Source: Pseudoalteromonas fuliginea
GTDB taxonomy: Bacteria > Pseudomonadota > Gammaproteobacteria > Enterobacterales > Alteromonadaceae
Length of the DNA: 64,000 bases
Direction: 5' to 3'
Assembly: GCF_000690055.1 (NCBI RefSeq)
Contig: NZ_JJNZ01000024.1
Span: forward strand, 102,149-166,148
In this document: positions 1 through 8,678 of the stretch, one piece after another
Numbering within the stretch: position 1 is the stretch's first letter
Layout: every line of letters starts with the position of its first letter
Made by a program: the position numbers and the translations under genes
The notes under the pieces: generated by a model
Database searches by the model: none
Told to the model about the DNA's origin: nothing
What the model saw: only the letters and a program-made list of their open reading frames with translations

Positions 1-100
1 AAATTATGGTACATAGTTGTTCTATATAAATAATTTTTAACGTAGTTAGTGAGTTATTTAATACGCTAGAATGATCATGTTTTTAATAAAATTGGTATAA
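1..100 (+). repeat. Dispersed TACCAAT-type repeat, copy 1 (cut by window edge)
   Basis: The stretch shares the order of motifs found at 13036-13203 (inverted), 18279-18441 and 29574-29735: a TAGTTGTTCTATATAA core (from about 14), an AATTTTTAACG block, a TGATCA box and a right end AATTGGTATAA (90-100). The left end lies outside the window. It carries no open frame. It is inferred to be a small non-autonomous repeat; the family name is not known to me. Confidence 0.6.
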
Positions 101-126
101 ATTAACTAAAGTAGTTAATTTGCATT

Positions 127-154
127 AGAAAGCGGCCCAGGCCGCTTTTCTTTT
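127..154. terminator. Hairpin terminator
   Basis: A GC-rich stem AAAGCGGCC/GGCCGCTTT with a 3-base loop is followed by a T-rich run (CTTTTCTTTT). It probably ends a gene to the left of the window. Confidence 0.6.
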
Positions 155-288
155 GATCTGTGTTTATCTCAAATACGTATAATACGAAGTATAAGAAAAA
201 ATTCAGTAAAAGTTCACCGTTACATATGTTAAAAGACGTTATAATTAAATTAACGCATACAATAACTTAAACTCACAAAGGAACTACA

Positions 289-1323
289 ATGAGCTGGCGC
301 CACTGGATCACACTTTCTGCCTTAATAAGTACAGCTACCTTAGCACAAGAAGAGGTTGCTACAAACGAGCAAGACAACGAAATAAACCTTGTAAAACAGT
401 GTATTTTAAACGAAGTTATTGGTGGAGACGGTAAACAAACTCTAGACGATCTTCGTAAAAAATGTTCGGCTCTTGAAGAAAACAAACAACTTACCGCGCT
501 TGATAAACGCCAAGCACGTGAAGAAGTGGGTAAAAAAAATCGTAATGTTATTACGCCACATAAACGTAATTATATTTTACCACTTTCGTACGTATCCCAT
601 CCCAATGATCGCCCTTTCGATGGCTTCGACGAATTAACTGATGATAATGATGGTGAACCGCTCGATAACTTAGAGGCAAAGTACCAGCTTTCTATTAAAG
701 TACCTTTGTACGATGATTTTTCAGATGAAGACCAAGCATTATTTTTTGGTTTTACGCTGCAATCATATTGGCAAATATATAATTCAGAAATCTCCTCACC
801 ATTTCGTGAAACGAACTACGAACCTGAAGTTTTTTGGATAAACTACCTCGACCCAGAAAATGTACTTTGGGGCGATGAAATGGCAATTGTTTTAGGTATT
901 TCACATCAGTCAAATGGTCGTAGCCAGCCCAACTCACGCTCATGGAACCGTATTTACGCTGATTTCATTTGGGAAAATGAAGGGTTTGTTTTTAGTTTTA
1001 AACCTTGGTATCGCATAGCCGAGGACGAAAAAGACAACGTTTTAGAAGCTAAAGGCGACGATAATCCAGACATATACAAATACATGGGCTATTTTGAATT
1101 TAGCGGTGCATACCGTCTTAACGATCATGAATTTAGCTTTATGTCGCGTAATAACTTAAATTCAGACAATCGTGGTGCTATTCAGCTTGACTGGTCATTT
1201 CCATTATGGGGCCGAGTTCGTGGTTATGCACAATACTTCAATGGTTATGGCGAAAGCTTAATTGACTATAATGCCGATATAGAACGTATTGGTGTAGGTA
1301 TATTATTAACCGATCTGCTGTAA
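289..1323 (+). CDS. pldA: Outer membrane phospholipase A (OMPLA)
   Basis: This is a beta-barrel phospholipase of the outer membrane that removes acyl chains from phospholipids misplaced in the outer leaflet; it needs dimerisation and calcium. A signal peptide covers about residues 1-19 (cleavage after TLA). The catalytic triad of the family is visible with the right spacing: H206, S208 (in HQSNGRS) and N220 (in SRSWN), matching His-x-Ser and Asn twelve residues later in E. coli PldA. The protein is 344 aa, longer than the E. coli enzyme (about 289 aa), because of a charged region of roughly 60 residues between the signal and the barrel. A ribosome site AAAGGA lies just upstream of the ATG. 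It stands alone, with a terminator on each side. Confidence 0.95.
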   Translation: MSWRHWITLSALISTATLAQEEVATNEQDNEINLVKQCILNEVIGGDGKQTLDDLRKKCSALEENKQLTALDKRQAREEVGKKNRNVITPHKRNYILPLSYVSHPNDRPFDGFDELTDDNDGEPLDNLEAKYQLSIKVPLYDDFSDEDQALFFGFTLQSYWQIYNSEISSPFRETNYEPEVFWINYLDPENVLWGDEMAIVLGISHQSNGRSQPNSRSWNRIYADFIWENEGFVFSFKPWYRIAEDEKDNVLEAKGDDNPDIYKYMGYFEFSGAYRLNDHEFSFMSRNNLNSDNRGAIQLDWSFPLWGRVRGYAQYFNGYGESLIDYNADIERIGVGILLTDLL

Positions 1324-1345
1324 TACTTCCCTAAGTTTTACGCAT

Positions 1346-1374
1346 TAAAAAGCCAAGCATTGCTTGGCTTTTTA
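1346..1374. terminator. Bidirectional terminator between pldA and the GNAT-thioesterase gene
   Basis: The stem AAAAAGCCAAGC/GCTTGGCTTTTT has A and T runs on both sides, so it can end both convergent genes. Confidence 0.85.
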
Positions 1375-1395
1375 ATGTTTTGAACAACTAAACAG

Positions 1396-2289
1396 TTATT
1401 TTTTTACTACAAACTGCCCTTCAAACTCCGCAACTATATTATCACCATCATAAATAGTAACAGGCACAACATAGCTTGCTTTACCTTCGGTTTCTAAATC
1501 GCTCAACTTACCTTTGCAGGCTTGCAAATCTACACACCCTCGTGGGTCGGTAGTAAGCGGCTTTAAGTACTTAATGTTAGCATCGGCTAATACAATATTA
1601 CCTTCAAGCCCAGCTTCTTTGAGTGCTAAGTACGTAGCGCCCCAACCTGTTAGCGTGGCCAAGCTATAAATAGAACCTGCAAACATAGTGTTATGTAGGT
1701 TTAAGTTAGCGTCTAGGTCGGCGCTGGTTGTAAATTGCCAATCGGTGTAGCTTTCTACCTTAATGCCCATCGCGTCACTAATTGGAATAGACTCCCGCCA
1801 CGTATTTTGTAGTACCTGCGTCCAATTAGGGTGACGAAACCAACCTGGCTCACACGGCTTTTGCTTTACCATTTTAAAATGCTGTACATCGCCATACGCT
1901 AAATGTGCTTTTTCTTTTAGTTCGTAACCGTGGCGTTTATAAAACTCAAGCGCACGTTCGCGAGCAAATAAAACCAGTTCATCAGCATTTTGCGTCCATG
2001 CTATTTTTTCAAGCTCATGTAATAAACGACTACCAATATGTTGATTACGATTCCCTTCAGCAACGGCCATGTAACGCACTTGTGCCTGTTCATGATTGTT
2101 AAAGTGCAAACGTGCTACGCCTAGCACTTCACCTTCTTTATTTTTTATAAAGCGATGCTCAGAATCTTGCTCCATATCATCTTGCTCAGAGCCACGCGGC
2201 TCGCCCCAAGGCGCGCGTAATACCTGCCAGCGCAATTGGTAATACGCTTGCCAATCTTCGCTGCTTTGTGGGGTGCTTACCTGAAACAT
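1396..2289 (-). CDS. Bifunctional GNAT acetyltransferase / hotdog thioesterase (YiiD-like)
   Basis: The N-terminal half (about residues 1-140) is a GNAT acyltransferase fold with the acetyl-CoA loop in RYMAVAEGNRNQHIGSRLL. The C-terminal half (about 150-297) matches the hotdog-fold YiiD C-terminal putative thioesterase domain, with LNLHNTMFAGSIYSLATLTG typical of that domain. The fusion is the usual YiiD arrangement of gammaproteobacteria, and related proteins have been linked to fatty acid synthesis initiation, so a role in acyl metabolism is likely but the substrate cannot be read from sequence. It is monocistronic and converges on pldA. Confidence 0.8.
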   Translation of the reverse strand: MFQVSTPQSSEDWQAYYQLRWQVLRAPWGEPRGSEQDDMEQDSEHRFIKNKEGEVLGVARLHFNNHEQAQVRYMAVAEGNRNQHIGSRLLHELEKIAWTQNADELVLFARERALEFYKRHGYELKEKAHLAYGDVQHFKMVKQKPCEPGWFRHPNWTQVLQNTWRESIPISDAMGIKVESYTDWQFTTSADLDANLNLHNTMFAGSIYSLATLTGWGATYLALKEAGLEGNIVLADANIKYLKPLTTDPRGCVDLQACKGKLSDLETEGKASYVVPVTIYDGDNIVAEFEGQFVVKK

Positions 2290-2460
2290 ACATACTCCTG
2301 TTGTTATATAAGCCGTAAATAAAAAATCAAAAAGGCTACGGCGCTATACTAATCATATTGATTATCTACAAGCTAGAAAGCTCAAATAATTAAATCGCTT
2401 GGTATTTTTATTGTAAATACCATACTCCATCTTTAAAAAACTGCAAATACGACTTTGGTG

Positions 2461-3252
2461 ATGGCCATAAAATATCTAAAAATTAATAACACAAGGCATT
2501 GCCATTTAACGGTGCTAGTTTATGCTGAGAATATGATAGAAAAAATCAATTATATAAATTCGCTGACGGGCTTGCTAAGCGATCAGTTTATTGAGAATAG
2601 CCACAGCATTGGTCAGTTAATCTATTGGCATAAATGCAGTGGCGATCACATTCAGATACGTGGTCATGAGCAGTTGCGCTGGTTACTCATTAACGACACA
2701 CTCCAATCTGTTATTGATTTAAATGACCCGAGTTTATTACTTTTTCCACATTTATTGTGCTTAGGTAAGCAATGGCAAGCTCTTAGCGCGCCAAAAAAGG
2801 TGCTAGAACTTGGCCTTGGCGGCGGTGCTATTCGTAATTATTTACAACACAAATACCCCAAAGCACACATAACATCCGTTGAAAAAAACGCTGATATTAT
2901 TGATTGCTACACTCAATTTTTTTCATCAAATAAAAATGATCAATTACTATGCGCCGATGCACAACAGGTTTTAAAAAGTGCGCAAAATATTGACTGGATT
3001 ATCTTAGATTTATTTAGCCAAATAGACGCACCTCGATTTTTATTTGAAGAGGCATTTTATAAAAAAATCTACTTGGCTTTAAATAACAACGGTGTGCTAT
3101 TTATTAATTTTTTATCGCAACATGAGTCGCAATTAAAGCAACTTAAGCAGCTATTACTCGATGTGTTTGGCTGCACAGTCAGCCCGCAAAAAATTACGGG
3201 CTACGTGAATCATATTGTCGTGGTAACCAAAAAACTTAAACAGATAAGTTAA
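2461..3252 (+). CDS. Spermidine-synthase-like class I methyltransferase fold protein
   Basis: The core carries a Rossmann SAM-binding pattern: VLELGLGGGAIRNYL (motif I), TSVEKN (motif II acidic residue), CADAQQVL and DWIILDLFS. This resembles spermidine/spermine synthase-like proteins of unknown substrate. The frame could also start at TTG 2455 or GTG 2458, and an internal ATG at 2533 (MIEKINYIN) is a real alternative because no strong ribosome site precedes 2461. Its 3' end overlaps the convergent dtd gene by 17 bp. The usual polyamine-synthase proton-acceptor context is not clear, so it should not be called a spermidine synthase. Confidence 0.7.
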   Translation: MAIKYLKINNTRHCHLTVLVYAENMIEKINYINSLTGLLSDQFIENSHSIGQLIYWHKCSGDHIQIRGHEQLRWLLINDTLQSVIDLNDPSLLLFPHLLCLGKQWQALSAPKKVLELGLGGGAIRNYLQHKYPKAHITSVEKNADIIDCYTQFFSSNKNDQLLCADAQQVLKSAQNIDWIILDLFSQIDAPRFLFEEAFYKKIYLALNNNGVLFINFLSQHESQLKQLKQLLLDVFGCTVSPQKITGYVNHIVVVTKKLKQIS

Positions 3253-3673
3253 ACGTAACGGGTCCATCGTTACACAAGCTTACTTGCATATCGGCACCAA
3301 ACTCACCGGTGGCTATTGTAAGCCCCAACTCTTTAGCTTGAGCAACAAAGTACTCGTAAAGCTCATTAGCTTGGCTTGGCGTTGCCGCAGATGAAAAACT
3401 AGGGCGCATACCCTTTTTAGTATCAGCCGCTAAGGTAAATTGCGAAACCACCAGCAACTCACCTTTAATATCTTTGAGGCTTAAGTTCATTTTGTCGTTT
3501 TCGTCAGTAAAAATACGATAGTTACTTACTTTGTGTAAAAGCTTATCGGCCGTTTGCGTATAGTCGTGTTTTTCAACACCCAGCAACAACAAGATACCTT
3601 GGCTAATTTCGCCTACAACTTGATTATTAATTTCTACCTTGGCATGCTTTACGCGCTGTATTAACCCTTGCAT
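3236..3673 (-). CDS. dtd: D-aminoacyl-tRNA deacylase
   Basis: Dtd hydrolyses D-aminoacyl-tRNA (and Gly-tRNA(Ala)) so that D-amino acids do not enter translation; it is a cytosolic homodimer. Both family signatures are present: SQFTLAADTKKG near residue 78 and the C-terminal NDGPVTF, which carries the Gly-cisPro chirality filter. The length (145 aa) is normal. Its ATG abuts the stop codon of yihY directly, so the two are almost certainly co-transcribed, the same pairing seen in other gammaproteobacteria. Confidence 0.95.
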   Translation of the reverse strand: MQGLIQRVKHAKVEINNQVVGEISQGILLLLGVEKHDYTQTADKLLHKVSNYRIFTDENDKMNLSLKDIKGELLVVSQFTLAADTKKGMRPSFSSAATPSQANELYEYFVAQAKELGLTIATGEFGADMQVSLCNDGPVTFNLSV

Positions 3674-4579
3674 TTAAACTGTGTCCTTTACTGTTGGCTT
3701 GTCATCTTCAAACTCAATTTCTGGTGTTTCTGGTATTTCATCTGGGCTAATACATGCTGTAAATTCAGCGCCAAGCAAAACAACAACCCACGATAAATAC
3801 ACCCAAACAAACAAAATAGGAATCGTCGCCACTGCACCATAAATCACTTCGTATGAAGGAAAATGGCTAATATAAAGTGCAAACCCTTTTTTAGTTAGCT
3901 CAAACAAAAGTGCCGCAAATAATGCTCCCGGTATCGCCGCTTTAAACGATACGCGCGTATTAGGCACTAAGGTGTAGAGCATAATAAAGCCCACCATCGA
4001 AATACCATACGGCAATAGCTTTAACAAAAACCCGCTAAACCCAGGAATACCCTGATCAGCAAACGATACCAAAGATACAATATAAGAGGTAACACCAATG
4101 CTGGCACCAAGTAACATAGGCCCTAAGCTCAAAACCATCCAATATACTGCAAAGGAAATCATCATTGGGCGCTTTTTCTTTATTCGCCAAATGCGGTTTA
4201 GCGTGGCATCCACATTACGTATTAACAGTAAGGCTATTGCAGCTAAAAAACCAATACCTACTGCCGTCATTTGATTAGCGTTACCGGCAAAGGAGCTAAT
4301 ATGCTCTCTAATAACATCGGTAGAGGTAGGGACAAAGTTGGTAAACAAAAAGCTCTCAATTTCCATGCGAGTAGATTCAAAGCCCGGAAAAGCTGAAAAT
4401 ATAGCAACACCCACCGCAATAAGCGGTATCAAAGAAAGTAACGTAACATAGGCTAAATAGCCGGCATTAACCGTTATTTGATCATCTATACAGCGATTAA
4501 AATACTGCATCCACCAACTTGGCTGCTGGCGTATAAAGGTCTTAACTTGCTGTTTGTAATTGGAGAGCTTATCATTCAT
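3674..4579 (-). CDS. yihY: YihY/UPF0761 family inner membrane protein
   Basis: The 301-aa protein has about six hydrophobic segments between residues 35 and 280 and a charged C-terminal tail rich in Glu and Pro. Conserved YihY features include YLAYVTLLSLIPL near residue 40 and the GALFAALLFELTKKGF segment. Older annotation as ribonuclease BN is wrong for this family; the true function is not established. It is the first gene of a two-gene operon with dtd. Confidence 0.85.
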   Translation of the reverse strand: MNDKLSNYKQQVKTFIRQQPSWWMQYFNRCIDDQITVNAGYLAYVTLLSLIPLIAVGVAIFSAFPGFESTRMEIESFLFTNFVPTSTDVIREHISSFAGNANQMTAVGIGFLAAIALLLIRNVDATLNRIWRIKKKRPMMISFAVYWMVLSLGPMLLGASIGVTSYIVSLVSFADQGIPGFSGFLLKLLPYGISMVGFIMLYTLVPNTRVSFKAAIPGALFAALLFELTKKGFALYISHFPSYEVIYGAVATIPILFVWVYLSWVVVLLGAEFTACISPDEIPETPEIEFEDDKPTVKDTV

Positions 4580-4666
4580 ACAATTGACTTGTGCTTATGT
4601 GGTTTTGATTATAATAACAATCAGCGCCATAATTTACAGCACTAACACGCGTAAACAGGAATTCAG

Positions 4667-5323
4667 ATGAAAAAACAAACATTACTTAGTGTTTCAATGC
4701 TTGTACTAACACTTACTTTAACTGGCTGCCAATCAGCTTATTATTCTGCGATGGAAAAAGTGGGTGTTCACAAACGCGATATTCTAATTGACCGCGTAGA
4801 AGAAACCAAAGACTCGCAGCAAGAGTCACAAGAAGAATTTAAATCGGCACTAGAGCGCTTAACTACTCTAATCGATTTTAATGGTGGCGAACTACAAGAC
4901 ACTTACAATCAATTAAACGACGATTACGAGTCGAGCTTAAAAGCCGCAAACGAAGTATCAACTAACATCAATAAAGTAGAAGACGTAGCAGAAGCACTTT
5001 TTGATGAGTGGAGCGATGAGCTAGAGCAATACAAAAGCGCATCACTTAAGCGTGAAAGCAGCAAAAAGCTAACCGCGACTAAGCGTCAATTTGAACAGCT
5101 ATTACGCTCGATGCGCAGCGCAGAGAGTAAAATGGAGCCAGTATTAACGTCGCTTCACGATAATGTTTTATATTTAAAGCATAACTTAAACGCACAAGCG
5201 GTATCGGCTATTAAAGGCGAGTTCACTAACCTTAAACGCGACATACAAGTGTTAATGAACGACATGAACAAATCGATTGCCGATTCAAACAAATTTATTG
5301 AACAAATGAATAGCGCAGGCTAA
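4667..5323 (+). CDS. DUF2959 family lipoprotein
   Basis: A type II signal peptide ends in the lipobox LTGC (Cys21). The rest is helical and charged, with long heptad-like stretches (about 40-75 and 130-215) that suggest coiled coil. The opening of the mature protein, YYSAMEKVGVHKRDILIDRV, is the hallmark of DUF2959. Function is unknown; it is expected on the periplasmic side of a membrane. It is monocistronic with its own terminator. Confidence 0.8.
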   Translation: MKKQTLLSVSMLVLTLTLTGCQSAYYSAMEKVGVHKRDILIDRVEETKDSQQESQEEFKSALERLTTLIDFNGGELQDTYNQLNDDYESSLKAANEVSTNINKVEDVAEALFDEWSDELEQYKSASLKRESSKKLTATKRQFEQLLRSMRSAESKMEPVLTSLHDNVLYLKHNLNAQAVSAIKGEFTNLKRDIQVLMNDMNKSIADSNKFIEQMNSAG

Positions 5324-5350
5324 CTAATATATTACAAACAAACGAACAAA

Positions 5351-5388
5351 AATAAATAAGCCTGCAACTTCGCAGGCTTATTTATTTT
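5351..5388 (+). terminator. Terminator of the DUF2959 gene
   Basis: A long stem AATAAATAAGCCTGC/GCAGGCTTATTTATT with loop AACTTC is followed by T-rich sequence. Confidence 0.85.
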
Positions 5389-5472
5389 TACTTTTTGTTA
5401 CTTTTTAACCACTTATTAATCTAACGTTTTTGGTACACTTTCATAAAATTAGAATTAAAATAAAAAACTACA

Positions 5473-6564
5473 ATGAAAATAAGTACCTTAACTCTTTTAG
5501 CTATCTCTAGCTTACTAACCGCTTGCGGAACTGCTAATCACATAGAAAGAATCGCAGGGCCTGATACTGTAGTACCACTACATAAAGATGGTGAGCGCGA
5601 AGGGCGCTACCATAATCTATACCCAGGCAAAAAAACGTACCCTATTAGTTGTGAAAATGACTGCTATCCAAGCAACACTCATTTGCAATGTGAAGAAGGA
5701 AGTGAAAACTGCCAATATATTGCTGGGCAAGTAACTCCAAAATTAAATACCGGATACACTGTTCGCTGGCTTGGCCATGCAGGGTTTATGATCAGCACAC
5801 CAAACGGGCAGCAAGTGGTGTTTGATCCTGTAAAAGAGCAGTTCGACTCCCCTGTTGATTTAGCCTTTAAACTTGCCTCAGGGTTTTATCGTAAGCCCGG
5901 TGACTGGCTAACTAACAGCGAACTAACTAATTTAGATGCCGTTATATATTCTCACCTTCATTATGATCATTTTAATAAAGCAGATATAGCAGAAATAGGT
6001 AACAAACCACGCTACTTAACGCCACTGGGAATGGCTGATAACTTCCCAACAGGTGGATTTAACATTAGCGAAATGGCCTGGTATGCAAAAACGAGTATTG
6101 ACGATTTAGCAATTCATGGCGTACCTGCACATCACTTTAGCAGTCGTATTTCAGTGCCTTTTATTTACGAAGATCACGATAAAGACCTATGGAATGGCTG
6201 GTTACTTGAACAAAACGGTAGCACTTTATTTTTTGCAGGTGATACTGGCTACTCAAAACATTTTAAAGACATACAGCAAAAATACGGCGATATCGATATT
6301 TGCTTAATGCCAATCGCTTCTTACTACAGTAAAGACGATCCTAACTGGTACCGTTACGTCCACACCACACCAGAAGATGCACTAAGCGCAGCACAAGAGC
6401 TTAATTGTAGAGTAATGATACCGTGGGGGTACGGTAACTCAAGTTGGAAAATGGGCGATCACAGCAGTCATTCAGCCTTGCTGCGCTTATTGCACATGGT
6501 TAAAAAAATGGATGCTAAAACACCGCTGTATATTTTAAACGAAGGCGAAAGTATTTCACTGTAA
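5473..6564 (+). CDS. Metallo-beta-lactamase-fold lipoprotein (NAPE-PLD/UlaG-like)
   Basis: A lipobox LTAC (Cys18) marks it as a lipoprotein. The MBL zinc motif is intact: H161, H163, D165 and H166 in SHLHYDH, followed by a further His in VPAHHF, Asp in FFAGDTGYS and His in YVHTTPEDA. The GHAGFMI opening and this residue set fit the branch containing N-acylphosphatidylethanolamine phospholipase D, RomA and UlaG lactonase. The substrate is not determinable from sequence; a phospholipid or lactone is plausible by family. It has 363 aa and its own promoter region, and the CBM9-like gene follows 66 bp downstream. Confidence 0.8.
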   Translation: MKISTLTLLAISSLLTACGTANHIERIAGPDTVVPLHKDGEREGRYHNLYPGKKTYPISCENDCYPSNTHLQCEEGSENCQYIAGQVTPKLNTGYTVRWLGHAGFMISTPNGQQVVFDPVKEQFDSPVDLAFKLASGFYRKPGDWLTNSELTNLDAVIYSHLHYDHFNKADIAEIGNKPRYLTPLGMADNFPTGGFNISEMAWYAKTSIDDLAIHGVPAHHFSSRISVPFIYEDHDKDLWNGWLLEQNGSTLFFAGDTGYSKHFKDIQQKYGDIDICLMPIASYYSKDDPNWYRYVHTTPEDALSAAQELNCRVMIPWGYGNSSWKMGDHSSHSALLRLLHMVKKMDAKTPLYILNEGESISL

Positions 6565-6630
6565 CTAATCACTTAGCTACTTTAAGATGGTGTTACATCA
6601 ATAAAAATACATAATAAGATTGAGAAATTA

Positions 6631-7359
6631 ATGAAAAAATTAGCACTCGCCTTAAGCTTTTTATTAAGCACGCCAGCAATGGCCACTGATGTTGAGCATA
6701 CATCAACCCCAATTACTATTGATGGCGTATCAGAAGATGCGTGGAATAAAGCAACTTGGCACGACATGCCTTATTTAATGGATGGCACACTGCCATCAAA
6801 CGATGCCGACTTTAAAGGGCGTTATCGTTTATTGTGGGATCAAAACTATTTATACCTACAAGCCGATATTGTGGATGACGTTTTAATAGATACACACGCA
6901 GATCCAACGTATAAATATTGGGATGACGATGCGCTTGAAGTATTTATTGATAGTGATGCATCCGGTGGAAACCACCAATTTAATCACACCGCTTTGGCGT
7001 ACCACATTGGCCTTGATAACCAAGCTGCCGATTACGGACCTGATAAACAAGCCCATTTGTATACCGACCACCTAGTGAGTAACTGGAAGCGCAACACCAC
7101 CGCGCCTTTTAATATTACCTGGGAAGTAGCAATAAAACTCTACCCTAATGATTATAAAGAAGGAGCTAAAAACACCCCTATTACACTTAGCGAAAAGCAA
7201 GTAATCGGCTTTATGCTAGCGTATTGCGATAACGATGGCAGCGACGTGCGCGAGCACTTTATGGGCTCACACGAAGTACAACCAGTAAATGGCGACAGAA
7301 ATCGTGGCTTTATAGATGCAGATGTATTTGGCAAAATCACCCTACTCCCTAAAAAGTAA
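6631..7359 (+). CDS. Secreted carbohydrate-binding family 9-like protein
   Basis: A signal peptide (about residues 1-19, ending PAMA) precedes a single beta-sandwich domain of the CBM9-like type, with the recognisable start ITIDGVSEDAWNKA, the core WDQNYLYLQADIVDD and the conserved YWDDDALEVFIDS. Such proteins are exported and bind sugars or lipids loosely; no catalytic domain is attached. It may be co-transcribed with the MBL lipoprotein upstream. Confidence 0.75.
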   Translation: MKKLALALSFLLSTPAMATDVEHTSTPITIDGVSEDAWNKATWHDMPYLMDGTLPSNDADFKGRYRLLWDQNYLYLQADIVDDVLIDTHADPTYKYWDDDALEVFIDSDASGGNHQFNHTALAYHIGLDNQAADYGPDKQAHLYTDHLVSNWKRNTTAPFNITWEVAIKLYPNDYKEGAKNTPITLSEKQVIGFMLAYCDNDGSDVREHFMGSHEVQPVNGDRNRGFIDADVFGKITLLPKK

Positions 7360-7383
7360 GCCACCCACACCAATAAATAATTA

Positions 7384-7415
7384 AGTAGGTTGGGTTGAGC
7401 GCAGCGAAACCCAAC
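7384..7415. repeat. REP-like palindrome (GTTGGGTT...AACCCAAC)
   Basis: The 31-base unit contains the perfect arms GTTGGGTT and AACCCAAC around GAGCGCAGCG. The same palindrome type, read as GTTGGGTTTCGCTGCGCTCA, is known as a dispersed intergenic repeat in many unrelated bacterial genomes. It sits 24 bp after the CBM9-like gene and could also stall transcription, but no T-run follows. Confidence 0.6.
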
Positions 7416-7632
7416 GAAAAAATACCCCACCAACAAACACGGGGGCTTTGCGTTATCGGCTGTTTCAGCTCTATCTTTCACTTATTATTCCCTTCTACTT
7501 GTGCAAAAAATCTTTAAGTAAATTATTCACAAAGAGGTTAAGAGGCGCTGCGCTTTTAGAGGAAAACAGAGAATAAGCTCTAAATCGCGTAATAACCACG
7601 GTTTCATCTACTACCTGAATATTCAAAAATTT

Positions 7633-8418
7633 TTATATATCAAATTGCTCTATTAGTTCGATTACGTGCTCAATTTTTGTTACAAAAGCTATTTCTGACT
7701 TTTCAAAATATTCAATAAATACGCCAGCTAAATAATACTCATTAATTAAATTTTTATTTGGGATAAACCAGTATGGGCCGCCACTACACCCTTTGGGATG
7801 TAATGTCTTTTGACCTTCAATTTTTTTACTCCAGTGGATAGGATAATGAGAGCCTGGCACTTTATTGAAGTTCGAAAAGTTACAGTTTTGAAAAAAATTA
7901 AACGAGTATGTCCATAAAACGCCTGAAAAGTTTTTAGTCTTATTATTAAGGCGCTTTGCAGTTTTGTTCTTGGAAGATGGAAAGCCTTGTAATAGTTGCA
8001 TATCTACTTTTGAGAAATTTTTGTTGAGAGTTGTTCTAGAGGTAGGAATCGCTAATTTTTGGCATTCTTCGTAGTAATCAACTTTATAACTAATTGGAAT
8101 TGCAGCTAAATCAAATTGACTATCAGCCCTTTCACTTTCTTGAGCCACAGTTCTCTTGGCTCCCGCTAATGATAATGAAAGCATTTTTGTATTAATTGAA
8201 ATAACAAAACTTCTTTCTGTAGGATCAAGGTTATCGATAACATGAGATGCTGTTATGAAATATACTTTTCGATTGTGTTCTAAAAAAAAGCCCGTTGCTA
8301 ACATTTCGGGACGTTCGAACTTATTCAAATAGAAAATAGGAACAACATATTGTTCAATAAGTTCACCTGCTTCTTTTAATTTATCACAGTACTTTTCACG
8401 ATAATTTTCGTTATCCAT
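7633..8418 (-). CDS. Trypsin-like serine protease domain protein, orphan
   Basis: The protein has a complete chymotrypsin-like triad: H59 in FITASHVID, D103 in FDLAAIPI and S212 in GCSGGPYW. At 261 aa it is one protease domain with no signal peptide, transmembrane segment or PDZ domain, so it is probably cytosolic. A good ribosome site (AAGGAAAG) precedes the ATG. The gene is AT-rich, Lys/Asn-rich, monocistronic and lies between two ordinary core genes, which suggests acquisition. Comparable single-domain proteases are found in defence and toxin contexts, but nothing here proves such a role. Confidence 0.7.
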   Translation of the reverse strand: MDNENYREKYCDKLKEAGELIEQYVVPIFYLNKFERPEMLATGFFLEHNRKVYFITASHVIDNLDPTERSFVISINTKMLSLSLAGAKRTVAQESERADSQFDLAAIPISYKVDYYEECQKLAIPTSRTTLNKNFSKVDMQLLQGFPSSKNKTAKRLNNKTKNFSGVLWTYSFNFFQNCNFSNFNKVPGSHYPIHWSKKIEGQKTLHPKGCSGGPYWFIPNKNLINEYYLAGVFIEYFEKSEIAFVTKIEHVIELIEQFDI

Positions 8419-8617
8419 AGAACTTTCCTTAGTTTAAAATTATTGATCGATGTTAGTTTATTTCTCATGAAAAATAATTTTTATTACCTACCTAAAGCAT
8501 ATTAGATATAACTATGTACTGTAAACACCTAGAACCTAACACCTTTTATCACAGCTCTGTCTAACAGTGTTGTTCAAATCTGTCGGCTCATTTCATGGAA
8601 CTCTTATTTCCAAACAC

Positions 8618-8653
8618 AAAAAAGCCGCTATATTTTTCAATACAGCGGCTTTT
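8618..8653 (-). terminator. typA terminator
   Basis: On the minus strand the stem AAAAGCCGCT/AGCGGCTTTT is followed by a run of six T, 26 bp after the typA stop. Confidence 0.85.
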
Positions 8654-8678
8654 AAAATCATTATTCTAAATTAATAGA

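Noticed and set aside
2461..3252. Calling the methyltransferase-fold protein a true spermidine synthase
   Set aside because: It lacks convincing polyamine-site residues and a speD/speE context; only the SAM-binding fold is supported.
3674..4579. Annotation of yihY as ribonuclease BN
   Set aside because: That link is a historical error; RNase BN is a different, metallo-beta-lactamase-fold enzyme, and this protein is an integral membrane protein.
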